Shown: positions 45,607-54,229, numbered from the stretch's first letter. The stretch is DNA of 64,000 nucleotides from Paenibacillus cellulositrophicus (GCF_009363095.1 NZ_CP045295.1:1240001-1304000), one strand, 5' to 3'. The notes: a model not told the origin generated them from the letters alone. Made by a program: numbers and translations.

Positions 45607-45640
45607 AGAAGCCATGCCCCGGATATGGGGCATGGCTTCT
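45607..45640. terminator. Bidirectional terminator
   Basis: Perfect 14-bp stem (45607-45620 with 45627-45640) between convergent genes. T-runs are short on both sides. Confidence 0.75.
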
Positions 45641-45684
45641 GGGCTGCTTTAACCATTCAATGCTGCAGACAAAATTGCTGGTGC

Positions 45685-45993
45685 TTATTTTTTGGATCTC
45701 GCCGCGATCGTTTCGGATACGACAAACGCCAAGTCTTCGTTGCCGAACAGCGACAACACGCCAAGCACAGTATCGTCCGGAATCGGCCCGGCCTCCTCTT
45801 TAGGTACGGTCAGATCTAGCACCCGCTGCAGTCGTTCGTTATCACCCTGCTGCGGGTACGCCTGCCGGTACAGCTCCAGGGGGTCCAATCCGTGATTGAC
45901 GCACCACTGGGCAAAAACCAGGATCATCATATCCTCATCCTGCCGGTAGCTTTCCACGATGCCTTCTTCCAGCGACTTCTGCCGTTCATCCAT
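45685..45993 (-). CDS. Hypothetical protein
   Basis: A 102-residue acidic cytosolic protein that I do not recognise. No membrane segment or metal motif is seen; the predicted fold is mostly helical (MILVFAQWCVNHGLDPLELYR). ATG at 45993 with AAGGGGGG upstream. The start overlaps the stop of the upstream oxidoreductase gene by 8 nt, so it is probably co-expressed with it. Confidence 0.7.
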   Translation of the reverse strand: MDERQKSLEEGIVESYRQDEDMMILVFAQWCVNHGLDPLELYRQAYPQQGDNERLQRVLDLTVPKEEAGPIPDDTVLGVLSLFGNEDLAFVVSETIAARSKK

Positions 45994-46951
45994 TGTCAGT
46001 TCCCCCCTTCTGCTGCTCCGCCAGTCTCGATGCCAGCTCGTGGCTGCGCATGACCCGCTCGGCGCGAATAGTACAGGCTTCCGGAGAAGCAAGATGCTCC
46101 AGAAAATGATCCACGGCCCCGCTGAAGCCGCGCCGATGCAGGATCGGTTCCCAGCTTCCAAATTCACGGGTCTCGGGCGGCCTTCCATGCTCACACAGAA
46201 CCGCACGCTCCAGATTAACGACTTCCACCGACCGGCCGCTTCCGTGCAGCTCGAGCTTCTCCATATCCACTCCGGCCAGCCGGATCATACTATACCTTCC
46301 TGTGACGTTCCGGCCAAGGCCCAGATCGCCGGAGGTGTGCAGCAGCCGGCCCTGTTCATCTTCGCTTAAATGGTGATGAAGCAGCTCGTAGTCACTTCCG
46401 CCCAGCCAGAGCAGCAGGTCCAGCATATGGATCAAATCGTCGTAAATCGTGTCGCTGCTGCTCCCCTTCTGCAAGGTGGTCCGGTGCTTGGCTGCAGCGG
46501 CCTGGACAAATCCGCCGGTCTCCTCGACCCATGCCTTTGCCCGCACATATAACGGAGCAAACCGGCGGTTAAAGCCTACCGCGAGCAGCAGTCCTTTCTT
46601 TGAAGCCAGAGCGGCCAGTTCCCTGGACTTGGCGAGATCCGTCGTCAGCGGCTTGTCGACATAGACGGATACCCCGCGCTCCAAACAGACTTTGACCACG
46701 TCATAATGGGTTTCTGTCGGGCTGTGGACAAAAACGGCGTCCAGGTTCCATGACAGCAGTTCTTCCAGATCGGTCGTCCCCTGAGGAAACCGGTAAGTCT
46801 GCGTCACGCGCTGCACCGTAGCTTCGGAGCGGCTCATCACCCCGGCAACCTCCACCTTCTCGTGGTGGGCCAGCAGCGGAAGATATACCTTGTGGGCGAT
46901 ATCACCGAGCCCCGCCAGCGCAACCTTCCGCTTACGGTTTATTACATTCAT
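45986..46951 (-). CDS. Gfo/Idh/MocA family oxidoreductase
   Basis: 321 residues. Rossmann motif ALAGLGDIAHKVY, catalytic-Lys motif YVDKPLT, and VGFNRRFAPLY. The middle is His-rich (YELLHHHLSED). It is distant from the two oxidoreductases at 39-42 kb. ATG start with AAGGTGG upstream. Substrate unknown; nearness to the glycosyltransferase pair suggests a nucleotide-sugar or glycan role, which is inference. Confidence 0.85.
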   Translation of the reverse strand: MNVINRKRKVALAGLGDIAHKVYLPLLAHHEKVEVAGVMSRSEATVQRVTQTYRFPQGTTDLEELLSWNLDAVFVHSPTETHYDVVKVCLERGVSVYVDKPLTTDLAKSRELAALASKKGLLLAVGFNRRFAPLYVRAKAWVEETGGFVQAAAAKHRTTLQKGSSSDTIYDDLIHMLDLLLWLGGSDYELLHHHLSEDEQGRLLHTSGDLGLGRNVTGRYSMIRLAGVDMEKLELHGSGRSVEVVNLERAVLCEHGRPPETREFGSWEPILHRRGFSGAVDHFLEHLASPEACTIRAERVMRSHELASRLAEQQKGGTDNG

Positions 46952-47043
46952 GCCTATGGTCCACCTTTCTCCAATCCAACGAACCTTCCGGACATGCCGG
47001 ACAGATACCCATTATACCGCTTTTGGCCGGCAAATTTAAGCCG

Positions 47044-47730
47044 TTACATCGACTCTGCCGCCCGGTTTTCCTTCTGCTTTTTCTTTTTGGTCATCAGTCC
47101 CAAAGCAACGACGGCGGCGATGACCACCACTTCAAACCCGTACTTCAGGATCGGACTGGCAAACCAGTCGTGAATCAGCTGCTCTTCCACCAGCATTTTG
47201 GACGCCGTCCAGGCGAGCACCGCCGCACCAATCGTAATAATGACCGGGAAGCGTTCGGTCAGCTTCAGAATAATCGTGCTTCCCCATACCATAATCGGCA
47301 CCGAAATCGCCAGTCCGATAATGACGAGCAGGAAGTCTCCATGGGCCGCTCCGGCTACCGCCAGCACGTTGTCGAGACCCATCATGGCATCGGCGATAAT
47401 GATCGTGCGGATGGCCGCCCACATTTGGTTGCCTGCGGATATGTCGTGCTTTTTTTCGTCAATCAGCAGCTTATACGCGATCCATACAAGCGCGATTCCC
47501 CCGACAAGCCGCAGTCCAGGGATCAGCAGCAGCTGCACGACCAGCAGCGTGGCGATGACCCGGATGACGACGGCACCGACGGTCCCCCAAATAATGACTT
47601 TCTTCTGGTCTTCTTTTTTGACGTTCCGTGCGGCGAGTCCAATTACAATGGCGTTATCACCGGCAAGAACCAGGTCAATGATGACGATGGACATGAGCGC
47701 TGCCCAAAATGCCATAGTAAACAATTCCAT
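47044..47730 (-). CDS. TerC-family membrane protein, probable manganese exporter
   Basis: 228 residues with about seven helices. Family motifs: IDLVLAGDNAIVIGLAARN with the conserved Asp residues, and GLDNVLAVAG. The C-terminus is Lys-rich. TerC proteins YceF (MeeF) and YkoY (MeeY) in Bacillus load Mn onto exported enzymes and are preceded by yybP-ykoY Mn riboswitches, which is also the case here. The sequence looks closer to YjbE, so no symbol is given. ATG start with AAGGTGG upstream. Confidence 0.88.
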   Translation of the reverse strand: MELFTMAFWAALMSIVIIDLVLAGDNAIVIGLAARNVKKEDQKKVIIWGTVGAVVIRVIATLLVVQLLLIPGLRLVGGIALVWIAYKLLIDEKKHDISAGNQMWAAIRTIIIADAMMGLDNVLAVAGAAHGDFLLVIIGLAISVPIMVWGSTIILKLTERFPVIITIGAAVLAWTASKMLVEEQLIHDWFASPILKYGFEVVVIAAVVALGLMTKKKKQKENRAAESM

Positions 47731-47758
47731 ACGATTTCCACCTTTCTGTTGTTTGAGA

Positions 47759-47809
47759 TAGAATGAACTAAAGTTTTACCTATAACGTTCATTTCTTTAG
47801 TTCATTCTA
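47759..47809 (-). repeat. TA-flanked inverted-repeat element, copy B
   Basis: A 51-bp element with perfect 15-bp terminal arms (47759-47773 with 47795-47809). On the minus strand its first 31 bases match copy A (19408-19491) at 28-29 positions. It lies 28 nt before the TerC start codon, in the same orientation to its gene as copy A. Confidence 0.85.
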
Positions 47810-47837
47810 TATAGATAGAATGATTAGTCGCCGCACT

Positions 47838-47880
47838 AAAAAAGCGCCCCTTACCTTCATTAGGTAAAATGGCGCTTTTT
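47838..47880 (-). terminator. Second terminator of the Mn riboswitch leader
   Basis: Outer arms AAAAGCGCC/GGCGCTTTT with inner TTACC/GGTAA (47843-47855 with 47863-47876) and a T-run on the minus strand (plus A-run 47838-47842). Confidence 0.85.
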
Positions 47881-47887
47881 GCCCACC

Positions 47888-47927
47888 AAAAAAGACCTTT
47901 ACCTAATGAAAAATCAGGCAAAGGTCT
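47888..47927 (-). terminator. First terminator of the Mn riboswitch leader
   Basis: A 12-14-bp stem (47893-47904 with 47916-47927, one or two wobble pairs) followed by TTTTTT on the minus strand. Its 5' arm includes the 3' strand of aptamer helix P1, so metal binding should disrupt it. Confidence 0.9.
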
Positions 47928-48011
47928 CGCAAAACAACATAATCGTTGCCAATAAAGCCGGGGATACCGATCCCGTAATGACGACTTTATTGCATGAGCT
48001 ACTCCCCTTTG
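47919..48011 (-). promoter_or_regulatory. yybP-ykoY manganese riboswitch aptamer
   Basis: On the minus strand the aptamer shows the family landmarks: CAAAGGGGAGTAGC at its 5' end, GTCGTCATTACGG, the CCCCGGC turn, and GAGACCTTTGCC at its 3' end. P1 pairs CAAAGG (plus 48006-48011) with CCTTTG (plus 47919-47924). This class binds Mn2+. The 3' P1 strand is shared with the first terminator, so Mn should turn the TerC gene on. No protein gene lies in 47810-48126. Confidence 0.93.
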
Positions 48012-48034
48012 GGAACTATTCACTTGTTGGAACC

Positions 48035-48043
48035 ATTATAGCA
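48035..48043 (-). promoter_or_regulatory. Extended -10 promoter of the riboswitch transcript
   Basis: TGCTATAAT on the minus strand, a full extended -10 element, about 20 nt upstream of the aptamer. The -35 is poor. Confidence 0.65.
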
Positions 48044-48126
48044 AAACTCTAAGGCAATTACTATGATTTTTATTCATTAATTTTTGGTATGATGGAGATT
48101 ATAGGCTAAGTGGAAAGGAAATCACG

Positions 48127-48741
48127 ATGAAAAAATGGCTGCTGCCCCTCTTGTACATCCTTCTGCTCGTATGGGCTTTCCTGTACCGGGACGCGATCAT
48201 GGAGGCGTTGGGCGAAAGGCCGTCATTCCTTCTGCTGGTCGGAATAGCCGCCCTGGTCGCCCTATTCCCTGTCGTTCCCTATAAGCTGGTCATCGCAGCG
48301 CTCGGCTACGCTTACGGTACCCTGTGGGCGGCGGTCGTCTCCTGGATCGGAACGATGCTGGCGGCCACGATTCTGTACGGACTTGTCCGCTACCTGTTTC
48401 GGGACCGGGGCAGGAGGTATTTGGAACGGATCAAGCCGCTGCAGACTTTCACCGCATTCATTGAAACGCATCCGTTTGTCAGTATCGCCGCTGCGCGGGT
48501 TATTCCGATCGTTCCGCAGATGGCGGTCAATATATTCGCCGGGGCCGCCGCGCTTCCCTTCTGGAGCTACACCGCCGCTTCCGGGATCGGCAAAGTGCCG
48601 GGCATCCTGTTATATGCCTACCTGGGCGGCAATCTGTCTGCGCACCCGTGGATCTCCGCCGCTGCGGCCTCCGCTTATGTCCTCTTGCTCGGACTGATCG
48701 CGGTAATGTACCGCCGCCTCTCCCGTACGAGACCGAAATAA
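48127..48741 (+). CDS. TVP38/TMEM64 (DedA-like, VTT domain) membrane protein
   Basis: 204 residues with an N-terminal helix, a VTT/SNARE-assoc core (FPVVPYKLVIAALGYAYGTLWA, GTMLAATILYGLVRYLFR, ARVIPIVPQMAVNIFAGAA, GIGKVPGILLYAYLGG) and a final helix. Some VTT proteins flip undecaprenyl phosphate or phospholipids; that function here is inference. ATG start with AAAGGAAA upstream. Divergent from the TerC transcript. Confidence 0.88.
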   Translation: MKKWLLPLLYILLLVWAFLYRDAIMEALGERPSFLLLVGIAALVALFPVVPYKLVIAALGYAYGTLWAAVVSWIGTMLAATILYGLVRYLFRDRGRRYLERIKPLQTFTAFIETHPFVSIAAARVIPIVPQMAVNIFAGAAALPFWSYTAASGIGKVPGILLYAYLGGNLSAHPWISAAAASAYVLLLGLIAVMYRRLSRTRPK

Positions 48742-48825
48742 CCGGGTACCTTGGTTCCCTTGCGCGGATGGATTATAATGGAGTTGTACACCTTACTTAC
48801 GATTTGAAAGAAACGGAGTGATATC

Positions 48826-49791
48826 ATGAGCGACGTACAGCCAGTTGAACATAAAGCCACTTTTGCGGGTGGATGCTTTTGGTGCATGGTAACCCCGTTT
48901 GAGGAGCTGCCGGGCATCGTCAGCATCGTGTCCGGATATACCGGCGGCCATAAGCCGAACCCGACTTACGAGGAAGTATGCTCTGAAACGACAGGGCATG
49001 TGGAAGCGGTGCAGATTACGTTCAATCCGGACATTTTTCCTTATGAAAAGCTGCTCGAGCTGTTCTGGCAGCAGATCGATCCAACCGATGCGGGCGGGCA
49101 ATTCTACGATCGCGGCTCTTCCTACCAGACCGCTATTTTCTATCACAGCGAGGAGCAGCGCGAGAAAGCCGAAGCGTCCAAGCAGGCGCTCGAAAGAAGC
49201 GGCCGCTTTGACAAGCCGATCGTTACGCCGATTTTGCCTGCCGGCCCGTTCTATGAAGCGGAAGAGTACCACCAGGATTACCACAAGAAAAACCCGGGAC
49301 ATTACAAACGGTACCGGAAAGGATCGGGCCGCGATGACTTCCTGGAGAAGCACTGGGCTCCCAAGATAAACAAGGAAGAGCTGAAACAGCGCCTGACGCC
49401 GCTTCAATACGAAGTCACTCAGAACAACGCCACGGAGCGCCCGTTCCAAAACGAGTTCTGGGATCATCACGGCGACGGCATTTACGTCGACATCGTGTCC
49501 GGTGAGCCGCTGTTCAGCTCCACGGACAAGTATGACTCGGGCTGCGGCTGGCCTAGCTTTACCCGGCCGATCCGCGACTACTCCATTAAAGAGAAGCTGG
49601 ACCTGAGCCATATGATGGTACGGACCGAAGTGCGCAGCAAAGGCTCGGATTCCCATCTGGGCCATGTTTTTGACGATGGGCCGGGGCCGGATGGCCTCCG
49701 CTACTGCATCAACTCCGCGGCGCTTCGCTTTATTCCGAAGGAAGACCTGGATAAGGAAGGATATTCCGAATATAAAGTGCTGTTTGAATAA
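48826..49791 (+). CDS. msrAB: Peptide methionine sulfoxide reductase MsrA/MsrB fusion
   Basis: Repairs both S and R isomers of methionine sulfoxide in one chain. MsrA occupies about residues 8-165 with the catalytic GCFWC (Cys17, Cys20). MsrB occupies about 178-321 with SGCGWPSF (resolving Cys) and the catalytic [11 protein letters not shown] (Cys294). The zinc CxxC pairs of some MsrB proteins are absent. Length 321 is usual for the fusion. ATG start with CGGAG 7 nt upstream. No signal peptide, so cytosolic. Confidence 0.95.
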   Translation: MSDVQPVEHKATFAGGCFWCMVTPFEELPGIVSIVSGYTGGHKPNPTYEEVCSETTGHVEAVQITFNPDIFPYEKLLELFWQQIDPTDAGGQFYDRGSSYQTAIFYHSEEQREKAEASKQALERSGRFDKPIVTPILPAGPFYEAEEYHQDYHKKNPGHYKRYRKGSGRDDFLEKHWAPKINKEELKQRLTPLQYEVTQNNATERPFQNEFWDHHGDGIYVDIVSGEPLFSSTDKYDSGCGWPSFTRPIRDYSIKEKLDLSHMMVRTEVRSKGSDSHLGHVFDDGPGPDGLRYCINSAALRFIPKEDLDKEGYSEYKVLFE

Positions 49792-49855
49792 ACGGCACTG
49801 CCGTTCTATGCGAGACCAGCAAGCAATAGGCGCTGGGGTTCGTTCTTTATACGAA

Positions 49856-49889
49856 AAGAGGGTAAGGCTTGCAGCCTTACCCTCTTTTT
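49856..49889. terminator. Bidirectional terminator
   Basis: 13-bp stem (49856-49868 with 49873-49885) with TTTTT after it and an A-run before it, between msrAB and amj. Confidence 0.9.
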
Positions 49890-49921
49890 CATGCACGTTT
49901 CTTTTTTTCGGCTGCTTTAGG

Positions 49922-50716
49922 TCAGCCGGAGATAAGCCAGCCGATCCAGAACGCGCAGGGAACAAGCAGCAGCTGGGCCGCGATCGTCCCGGCGCAGCGG
50001 GATACGAGCATCAGGCCGAGCACCTGATTCATCCGTCCCAGACGCGACTCTCCCCGCAATGTCCGGTCCGACAGCAGGGCGATCCGCGGGTCGACGAGCA
50101 GCGTCAGCAGAATCGTCGCCACCCCGTTGATCAGACCGGAGGAGGTCGATGCCGCCAGCCGGGATTCCGGCCATAGATAGGCGGCATACAGCGCGGACAG
50201 CACGCCGACGGTATAAATGGCCGTGACGGCCATATTGATCGCCATCAGGCGTCTGGGCAGGCGGCCTCGAAACAGGCTGCGCAGCATCTGGAGATTCGGC
50301 AGCTTGACGTACGCCGCCCCGTTCTTCCATTTTCGCCCGTCGGTCAGCTGCCTTACCATTCGCGGGATGGAACCGGCAGCCTCCAAATGGACGACCAGCC
50401 GTGAGCAAATCCGCACCACGCTCGGAAACAGCAGCATGGCTGCGGCTGTACCGGCTGTGGCGGCGGCGATGATCCAATGCAGCCTCGACTCCAAATGAAA
50501 GGAGGCCGACGCCAGCGCCTTGTCCACCATGCTGCCGACCATCGGCCCCTGCGCCATGTTGGAAGTCCTCGACACGATCACAAGCAGCCCCGACAAGGAC
50601 AGGGCCAGCGTAATCCGCCGGCTGCGCAGCCCACCGAGCCGCAGAGCATAGGAAAGGCTGTCCACGGTATGGATGATCCCCGTCAAGAGCAGTACCAGCA
50701 GCATCTGCATCATCAC
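49922..50716 (-). CDS. amj: Lipid II flippase, Amj family
   Basis: 264 residues, mostly hydrophobic, about six helices. The N-terminal stretch HTVDSLSYALRLGGLRSRRI and SRTSNMAQGPMVGSMVD fit the Amj (YdaH, DUF2837) family. Bacillus Amj is the alternate flippase that can replace MurJ in moving lipid II across the membrane. GTG start at 50716 with GGAG 9 nt upstream. Next to a YdaT-like gene, which in Bacillus lies in the same chromosomal neighbourhood. Confidence 0.88.
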   Translation of the reverse strand: MMMQMLLVLLLTGIIHTVDSLSYALRLGGLRSRRITLALSLSGLLVIVSRTSNMAQGPMVGSMVDKALASASFHLESRLHWIIAAATAGTAAAMLLFPSVVRICSRLVVHLEAAGSIPRMVRQLTDGRKWKNGAAYVKLPNLQMLRSLFRGRLPRRLMAINMAVTAIYTVGVLSALYAAYLWPESRLAASTSSGLINGVATILLTLLVDPRIALLSDRTLRGESRLGRMNQVLGLMLVSRCAGTIAAQLLLVPCAFWIGWLISG

Positions 50717-50841
50717 GCTTCCTCACTCCTTTATTCTCAATCTTTTCCATTATAATGCATATCGGGCGGATGAACATCGTTTGATTCGCGCGGCGCCGGG
50801 TAATATAGGGGTAAACGAGAACTGGTTTGGAGGGATTGACA

Positions 50842-51315
50842 ATGCCTTGGAATAAGCATGATTACCCTGTATCCATGAAAAACTTGGAGCCCCGGGTGCG
50901 GAATAAGGCGGTCGAAATCGCCAATGCGCTGCTCGAGGAAGGCTACGAGGAAGGGCGCGCCATTGCCATCGGCACCGCTCAGGCGGAAAAGTGGAATGAG
51001 GACCACCCTGCCGGTGAGGAAAAGCAATCGAAGCATGCATCTGGCCGTTCGGATGACGAGCGGGACGAGCATGACGAGCACGCCGGCAAGACTTCCCGGA
51101 CCCGCAGCGGCCGGGGCGGCGATGCCGACGTCCATGTCGTCACCCATGAGGACGGATGGGCGCTCAAGGTGGAAGGTAAAGACAAGCCCTTGTCGACTTT
51201 TGGATCGAAGAAGGAAGCCATGGACGAAGCGGAAGACTACGCCTCGAAACACGATGTCCATGCCATCGTTCACGGCAAAGACGGGAAAATCGAGAGCAAT
51301 CGAAGTTACTCGTGA
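50842..51315 (+). CDS. YdaT-like protein with DUF2188 domain
   Basis: About 157 residues. N-terminal ChaB-like stretch MPWNKHDYPVSMKNLE with VRNKAVEIANALLEEG, typical of YdaT. A charged His/Asp/Glu linker follows (about 55-90). The C-terminal DUF2188 repeat is VHVVTHEDGWALKVEG to VHAIVHGKDGKIES. In Bacillus YdaT is a general-stress (sigma-B) protein of unknown function. ATG at 50842 with GGAGGG 7 nt upstream. Confidence 0.85.
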   Translation: MPWNKHDYPVSMKNLEPRVRNKAVEIANALLEEGYEEGRAIAIGTAQAEKWNEDHPAGEEKQSKHASGRSDDERDEHDEHAGKTSRTRSGRGGDADVHVVTHEDGWALKVEGKDKPLSTFGSKKEAMDEAEDYASKHDVHAIVHGKDGKIESNRSYS

Positions 51316-51428
51316 TGCTGTTCATGCCGCGTTCACGCAAGACGGCAAAATCGAGCGATTCGTGGTATGTCTTCGCGGGGAGGCTCCTTACGGTGCCCCC
51401 CGCCCTGCCATACCTGCCATAAACAGCA

Positions 51429-51460
51429 AACCGCCTGATTCCCTAAGGAACCAGGCGGTT
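51429..51460. terminator. Terminator-like hairpin between ydaT-like and yitT-like genes
   Basis: Perfect 9-bp stem AACCGCCTG (51429-51437) with CAGGCGGTT (51452-51460). T-runs are weak on both strands. Confidence 0.6.
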
Positions 51461-51465
51461 ATCTA

Positions 51466-52170
51466 TCAGTGGACACTCCGAACTTTGTGAACGGGTTTGG
51501 CTGCAGGCTGTTTCTGCCCCGCGGTCATCTTAGGTGCGGCATCTCCCGCTGCCGGCGAGGTACGATGTGCACGAAACGAGACCGTATACGTAATCATTTT
51601 CCCTGCGATGCTCACGGCCAAAATTGTAAACAACGTTTCCTGCAGAGGCAGGTAGAACAAGGATACGAGCAGGACGGCCGCATCGAGCAGAATAAATACG
51701 GTGCCGACTTTAAGGCCGGTGAGACGGCTGAGCAGCAGAGACACGATATCGTCGCCGCCTGTCGCTCCTCCGAACCGCAGCACCAGTCCGGTCGCAAAGC
51801 CCGACAAGACGCCTGACAGCAGCGCTGCCAGCAGCAGGTTGCCGTGAAGATTGATGTCAAGCACAGAGTAGCGTTCCATCAGATCGTAAAAAACGGAAAA
51901 CGAAACGGTCGCCACCAGCGTGTTCACAATAAATTTGCGTCCATTCAGCAGCAGTGCAACGAGGATCACCGGAATATCCAGGATCAGCACGGTCACTGCC
52001 GGGTCAAATCCGAATGCGTACTTGCCGAGCAGCGACAGGCCAACGAAGCCGCCCTCGGACAGATGATTCTGAAAATTAATGTGATAATACGTAAAAGCCA
52101 GCAAAAAAGTACCTAACATCATAATAGCGATTGGTCGAAGCGTTGAAATTACATGGTCTTTCTTCCTCAT
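51466..52170 (-). CDS. YitT family membrane protein
   Basis: 234 residues with five to six helices in the first 190, and a Lys/Ala/Pro-rich cytosolic tail. Family motifs: LSEGGFVGLSLLGKY, and GLVLRFGGATGGDDIVSLLLSR. Functions in this family are not established. ATG start with GAGGGG upstream. Transcribed from a promoter about 260 nt upstream, so it has a long leader. Confidence 0.88.
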   Translation of the reverse strand: MRKKDHVISTLRPIAIMMLGTFLLAFTYYHINFQNHLSEGGFVGLSLLGKYAFGFDPAVTVLILDIPVILVALLLNGRKFIVNTLVATVSFSVFYDLMERYSVLDINLHGNLLLAALLSGVLSGFATGLVLRFGGATGGDDIVSLLLSRLTGLKVGTVFILLDAAVLLVSLFYLPLQETLFTILAVSIAGKMITYTVSFRAHRTSPAAGDAAPKMTAGQKQPAAKPVHKVRSVH

Positions 52171-52430
52171 ACAGGTTACCCCTCATCGTAGTTAGTTGGT
52201 CAGGGACGCGACTAACTTCCGCGGGAAGAAACCTGTAGGACCGAGTCCTTCGCATCTTAAGCTTCCTTCTTTCGCGAGAAGTTTGTCACAACCCAATATC
52301 CGGGCGCTTGTTCTCTACGATGGAAGCTAAGTGTAAGAGAGATCATAACGTTTCCAAATCGTCCTTTGGGGAATGTTCCTTCGGGGACACATGGTATCCT
52401 GATCCTTTCTTTTGTTTGATAACTTCTATA
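52171..52430 (-). other. Long leader of the yitT-like gene
   Basis: About 260 nt lie between a candidate -10 element (TATAAT, plus 52434-52439, weak -35 TTTAGC 17 bp away) and the yitT-like start. It includes CCCC/GGGG-rich short hairpins. Short open frames exist but none has both a start and a good ribosome site. No known riboswitch class is recognised. Confidence 0.4.
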
Positions 52431-52439
52431 CTTATTATA

Positions 52440-52734
52440 CCACAGTTGCACTGCCTGCTAAACAGCTTGCTGAGGAGAATGCGCTAAAAACGTCTTTCGT
52501 CGTGCATTCCAAGAAGCCGGACCGCTTTTATATGATAGTTTTGGTTGCGTTATAAGAAAACCAGTCTCCGAAACTTATAACTTTCTTATATCTAAAAGAA
52601 GGGCTTCTATGCCGCAGGCGCTGTCATCCAGATTTCAGGAATGATACCGTGATACCGTGTCATATCCTATGCCTTATTCCGTCGGATCATGTCTTCAGAA
52701 CGTAAATTCAAGTTCACACAATGTCAATTTTTTA
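52440..52734. other. Intergenic region with a spaced inverted repeat
   Basis: No gene is seen. GTTATAAG (52549-52556) and CTTATAAC (52574-52581) form a perfect 8-bp inverted repeat about 190 bp upstream of the hmp promoter; an overlapping TATAAGAAA/TTTCTTATA pair is also present. Its role is unknown. Confidence 0.45.
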
Positions 52735-52777
52735 TGTGACTGAAATCACAATAAAGGGTAATCGGCTTTTCTATACT
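52735..52777 (+). promoter_or_regulatory. hmp: Fnr-dependent promoter of hmp
   Basis: TGTGA-CTGAAA-TCACA (52735-52750) is a perfect Fnr consensus. A TATACT -10 element lies at 52772-52777. The predicted start near 52784 puts the site centre at about -41.5, the class II activation position. There is no good -35 box, as expected for an activated promoter. Confidence 0.85.
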
Positions 52778-52823
52778 TAACTTATGAAATCGTTAAATAT
52801 TACGTTGAAAGAAGGAGCCCTTT

Positions 52824-54026
52824 ATGCTGAGCCAACAAACCATTGATACGATCAAATCGACCGTTCCGGTACTGGAAGTACACGGACAGTCCATTACATC
52901 CGTCTTTTATAACAATCTCTTCAAGGATCATCCAGAGCTTCTGAACATATTCAACCATGCCAACCAGCGCCAAGGACGGCAGTCGGCCGCCCTGGCGGGC
53001 GCCGTCTATGCCGCGGCCGCGCATATCGATCATCTCGAGGATATCATTCCAGCCGTCAAGCAGATCGGGCAGAAGCACCGGGCGCTGCAAATCAAGCCGG
53101 AGCATTACCCGATCGTCGGGCAGTATTTGCTTGGGGCCATCAAGGAAGTTCTTGGCGATGCGGCCACACCGGAAATTCTCGAAGCCTGGAAAGAGGCATA
53201 TGGCGTCATTGCAGACGCATTTATCAGCGTGGAAGCGGAAATGTACCGGGAAGCTGAAGCCGCACCGGGAGGCTGGTCCGGTTTCCGCCCATTCGTCGTG
53301 GAACGGAGAGTGAAGGAGAGCGAAGTGATCACTTCCTTCTATTTAAAACCGCAAGACGGCGGACCGATCGCCTCTTATTTGCCGGGACAATACATCACGG
53401 TCCGCGTTCAGCCTGAAGGCCAGCCATATACGCAGATCCGCCACTACAGCTTGTCCGCTGCGCCGGGCGGTTCTTCCTACCGGATTTCGGTGCGCCGCGA
53501 AGATGCTGCCCCAGGTAAACCGGCAGGCGTCGTCTCCAACGATCTGCACGAGCACGCCCAAGAAGGTACCGTCCTCGAAATCAGTGCACCGGCGGGCACG
53601 TTTACGCTGGATCAGACCCAAGACATTCCCGTCGTGCTGATCAGCGGCGGGGTCGGCCTGACGCCAATGGTCAGCATGCTGGAGACGCTGCTGAAAGAAC
53701 AGCCGGCCCGTAAAGTCACTTATGTTCACGCCGCGATTAACGGAAGCCATCATGCGATGAAGGAGCATATCGCCGAGCTTGAAGGCGCGCATCCGCAAAT
53801 GTCCTCCTACCTTTGCTATGAGACACCGCTTGAGGGCGACAGCTGCCATAAAACCGGATATATCGACGCTGCATGGCTGCAGCAAATCGTCGATCCAAGC
53901 GCTGATTTTTACTTCTGCGGCCCGGTTCCGTTTATGCGCACCGTCTACAGCGCTCTTAAGGAGCTGGGAATCCCCGCAGAGCGGATCCATTACGAATTTT
54001 TCGGCCCGGCAGGCCAGCTCGACTAA
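52824..54026 (+). CDS. hmp: Flavohaemoglobin (nitric oxide dioxygenase)
   Basis: Converts NO to nitrate with NAD(P)H and O2. The globin domain (1-140) has the proximal His85 (KHRALQIKPEHY) and distal Tyr29 and Gln53. The FAD domain (about 152-260) has RHYSLS; the NAD domain (about 265-400) has SGGVGLTPM and FYFCGPVPFM. Length 400 residues, all domains intact. ATG start with AGAAGGAG upstream. Activation by Fnr fits NO made during anaerobic nitrate or nitrite respiration. Confidence 0.97.
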   Translation: MLSQQTIDTIKSTVPVLEVHGQSITSVFYNNLFKDHPELLNIFNHANQRQGRQSAALAGAVYAAAAHIDHLEDIIPAVKQIGQKHRALQIKPEHYPIVGQYLLGAIKEVLGDAATPEILEAWKEAYGVIADAFISVEAEMYREAEAAPGGWSGFRPFVVERRVKESEVITSFYLKPQDGGPIASYLPGQYITVRVQPEGQPYTQIRHYSLSAAPGGSSYRISVRREDAAPGKPAGVVSNDLHEHAQEGTVLEISAPAGTFTLDQTQDIPVVLISGGVGLTPMVSMLETLLKEQPARKVTYVHAAINGSHHAMKEHIAELEGAHPQMSSYLCYETPLEGDSCHKTGYIDAAWLQQIVDPSADFYFCGPVPFMRTVYSALKELGIPAERIHYEFFGPAGQLD

Positions 54027-54176
54027 AGTATCGGCAGCGGGCCAAGCTCCGTTAGCTTATCCGCTGGCGGGCGGGATAACCCGCCTTTCAGACTACGTGT
54101 CATTTGAGGCCAATGCAACGCACGGATTGGTCAATGCAATGCGCTGATTTAGCCAATACGATTTACTAAAATGCAC

Positions 54177-54229
54177 AAAGGGGCTGCCCCCAGGTTCAGA
54201 GAACCTGAATGGGGCTGCCCCTTTGTTTG
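54177..54229. terminator. Bidirectional terminator
   Basis: Long interrupted stem (54177-54190 with 54211-54223, one mismatch) plus a GGTTC/GAACC inner stem and a following CTTTGTTTGTTT. A second GC stem (54066-54085) lies closer to hmp. Confidence 0.75.

Noticed and set aside
52257..52451. 64-codon open frame in the yitT-like leader
   Set aside because: Its start lies upstream of the likely promoter -10 and it has no ribosome site; kept only as leader sequence.
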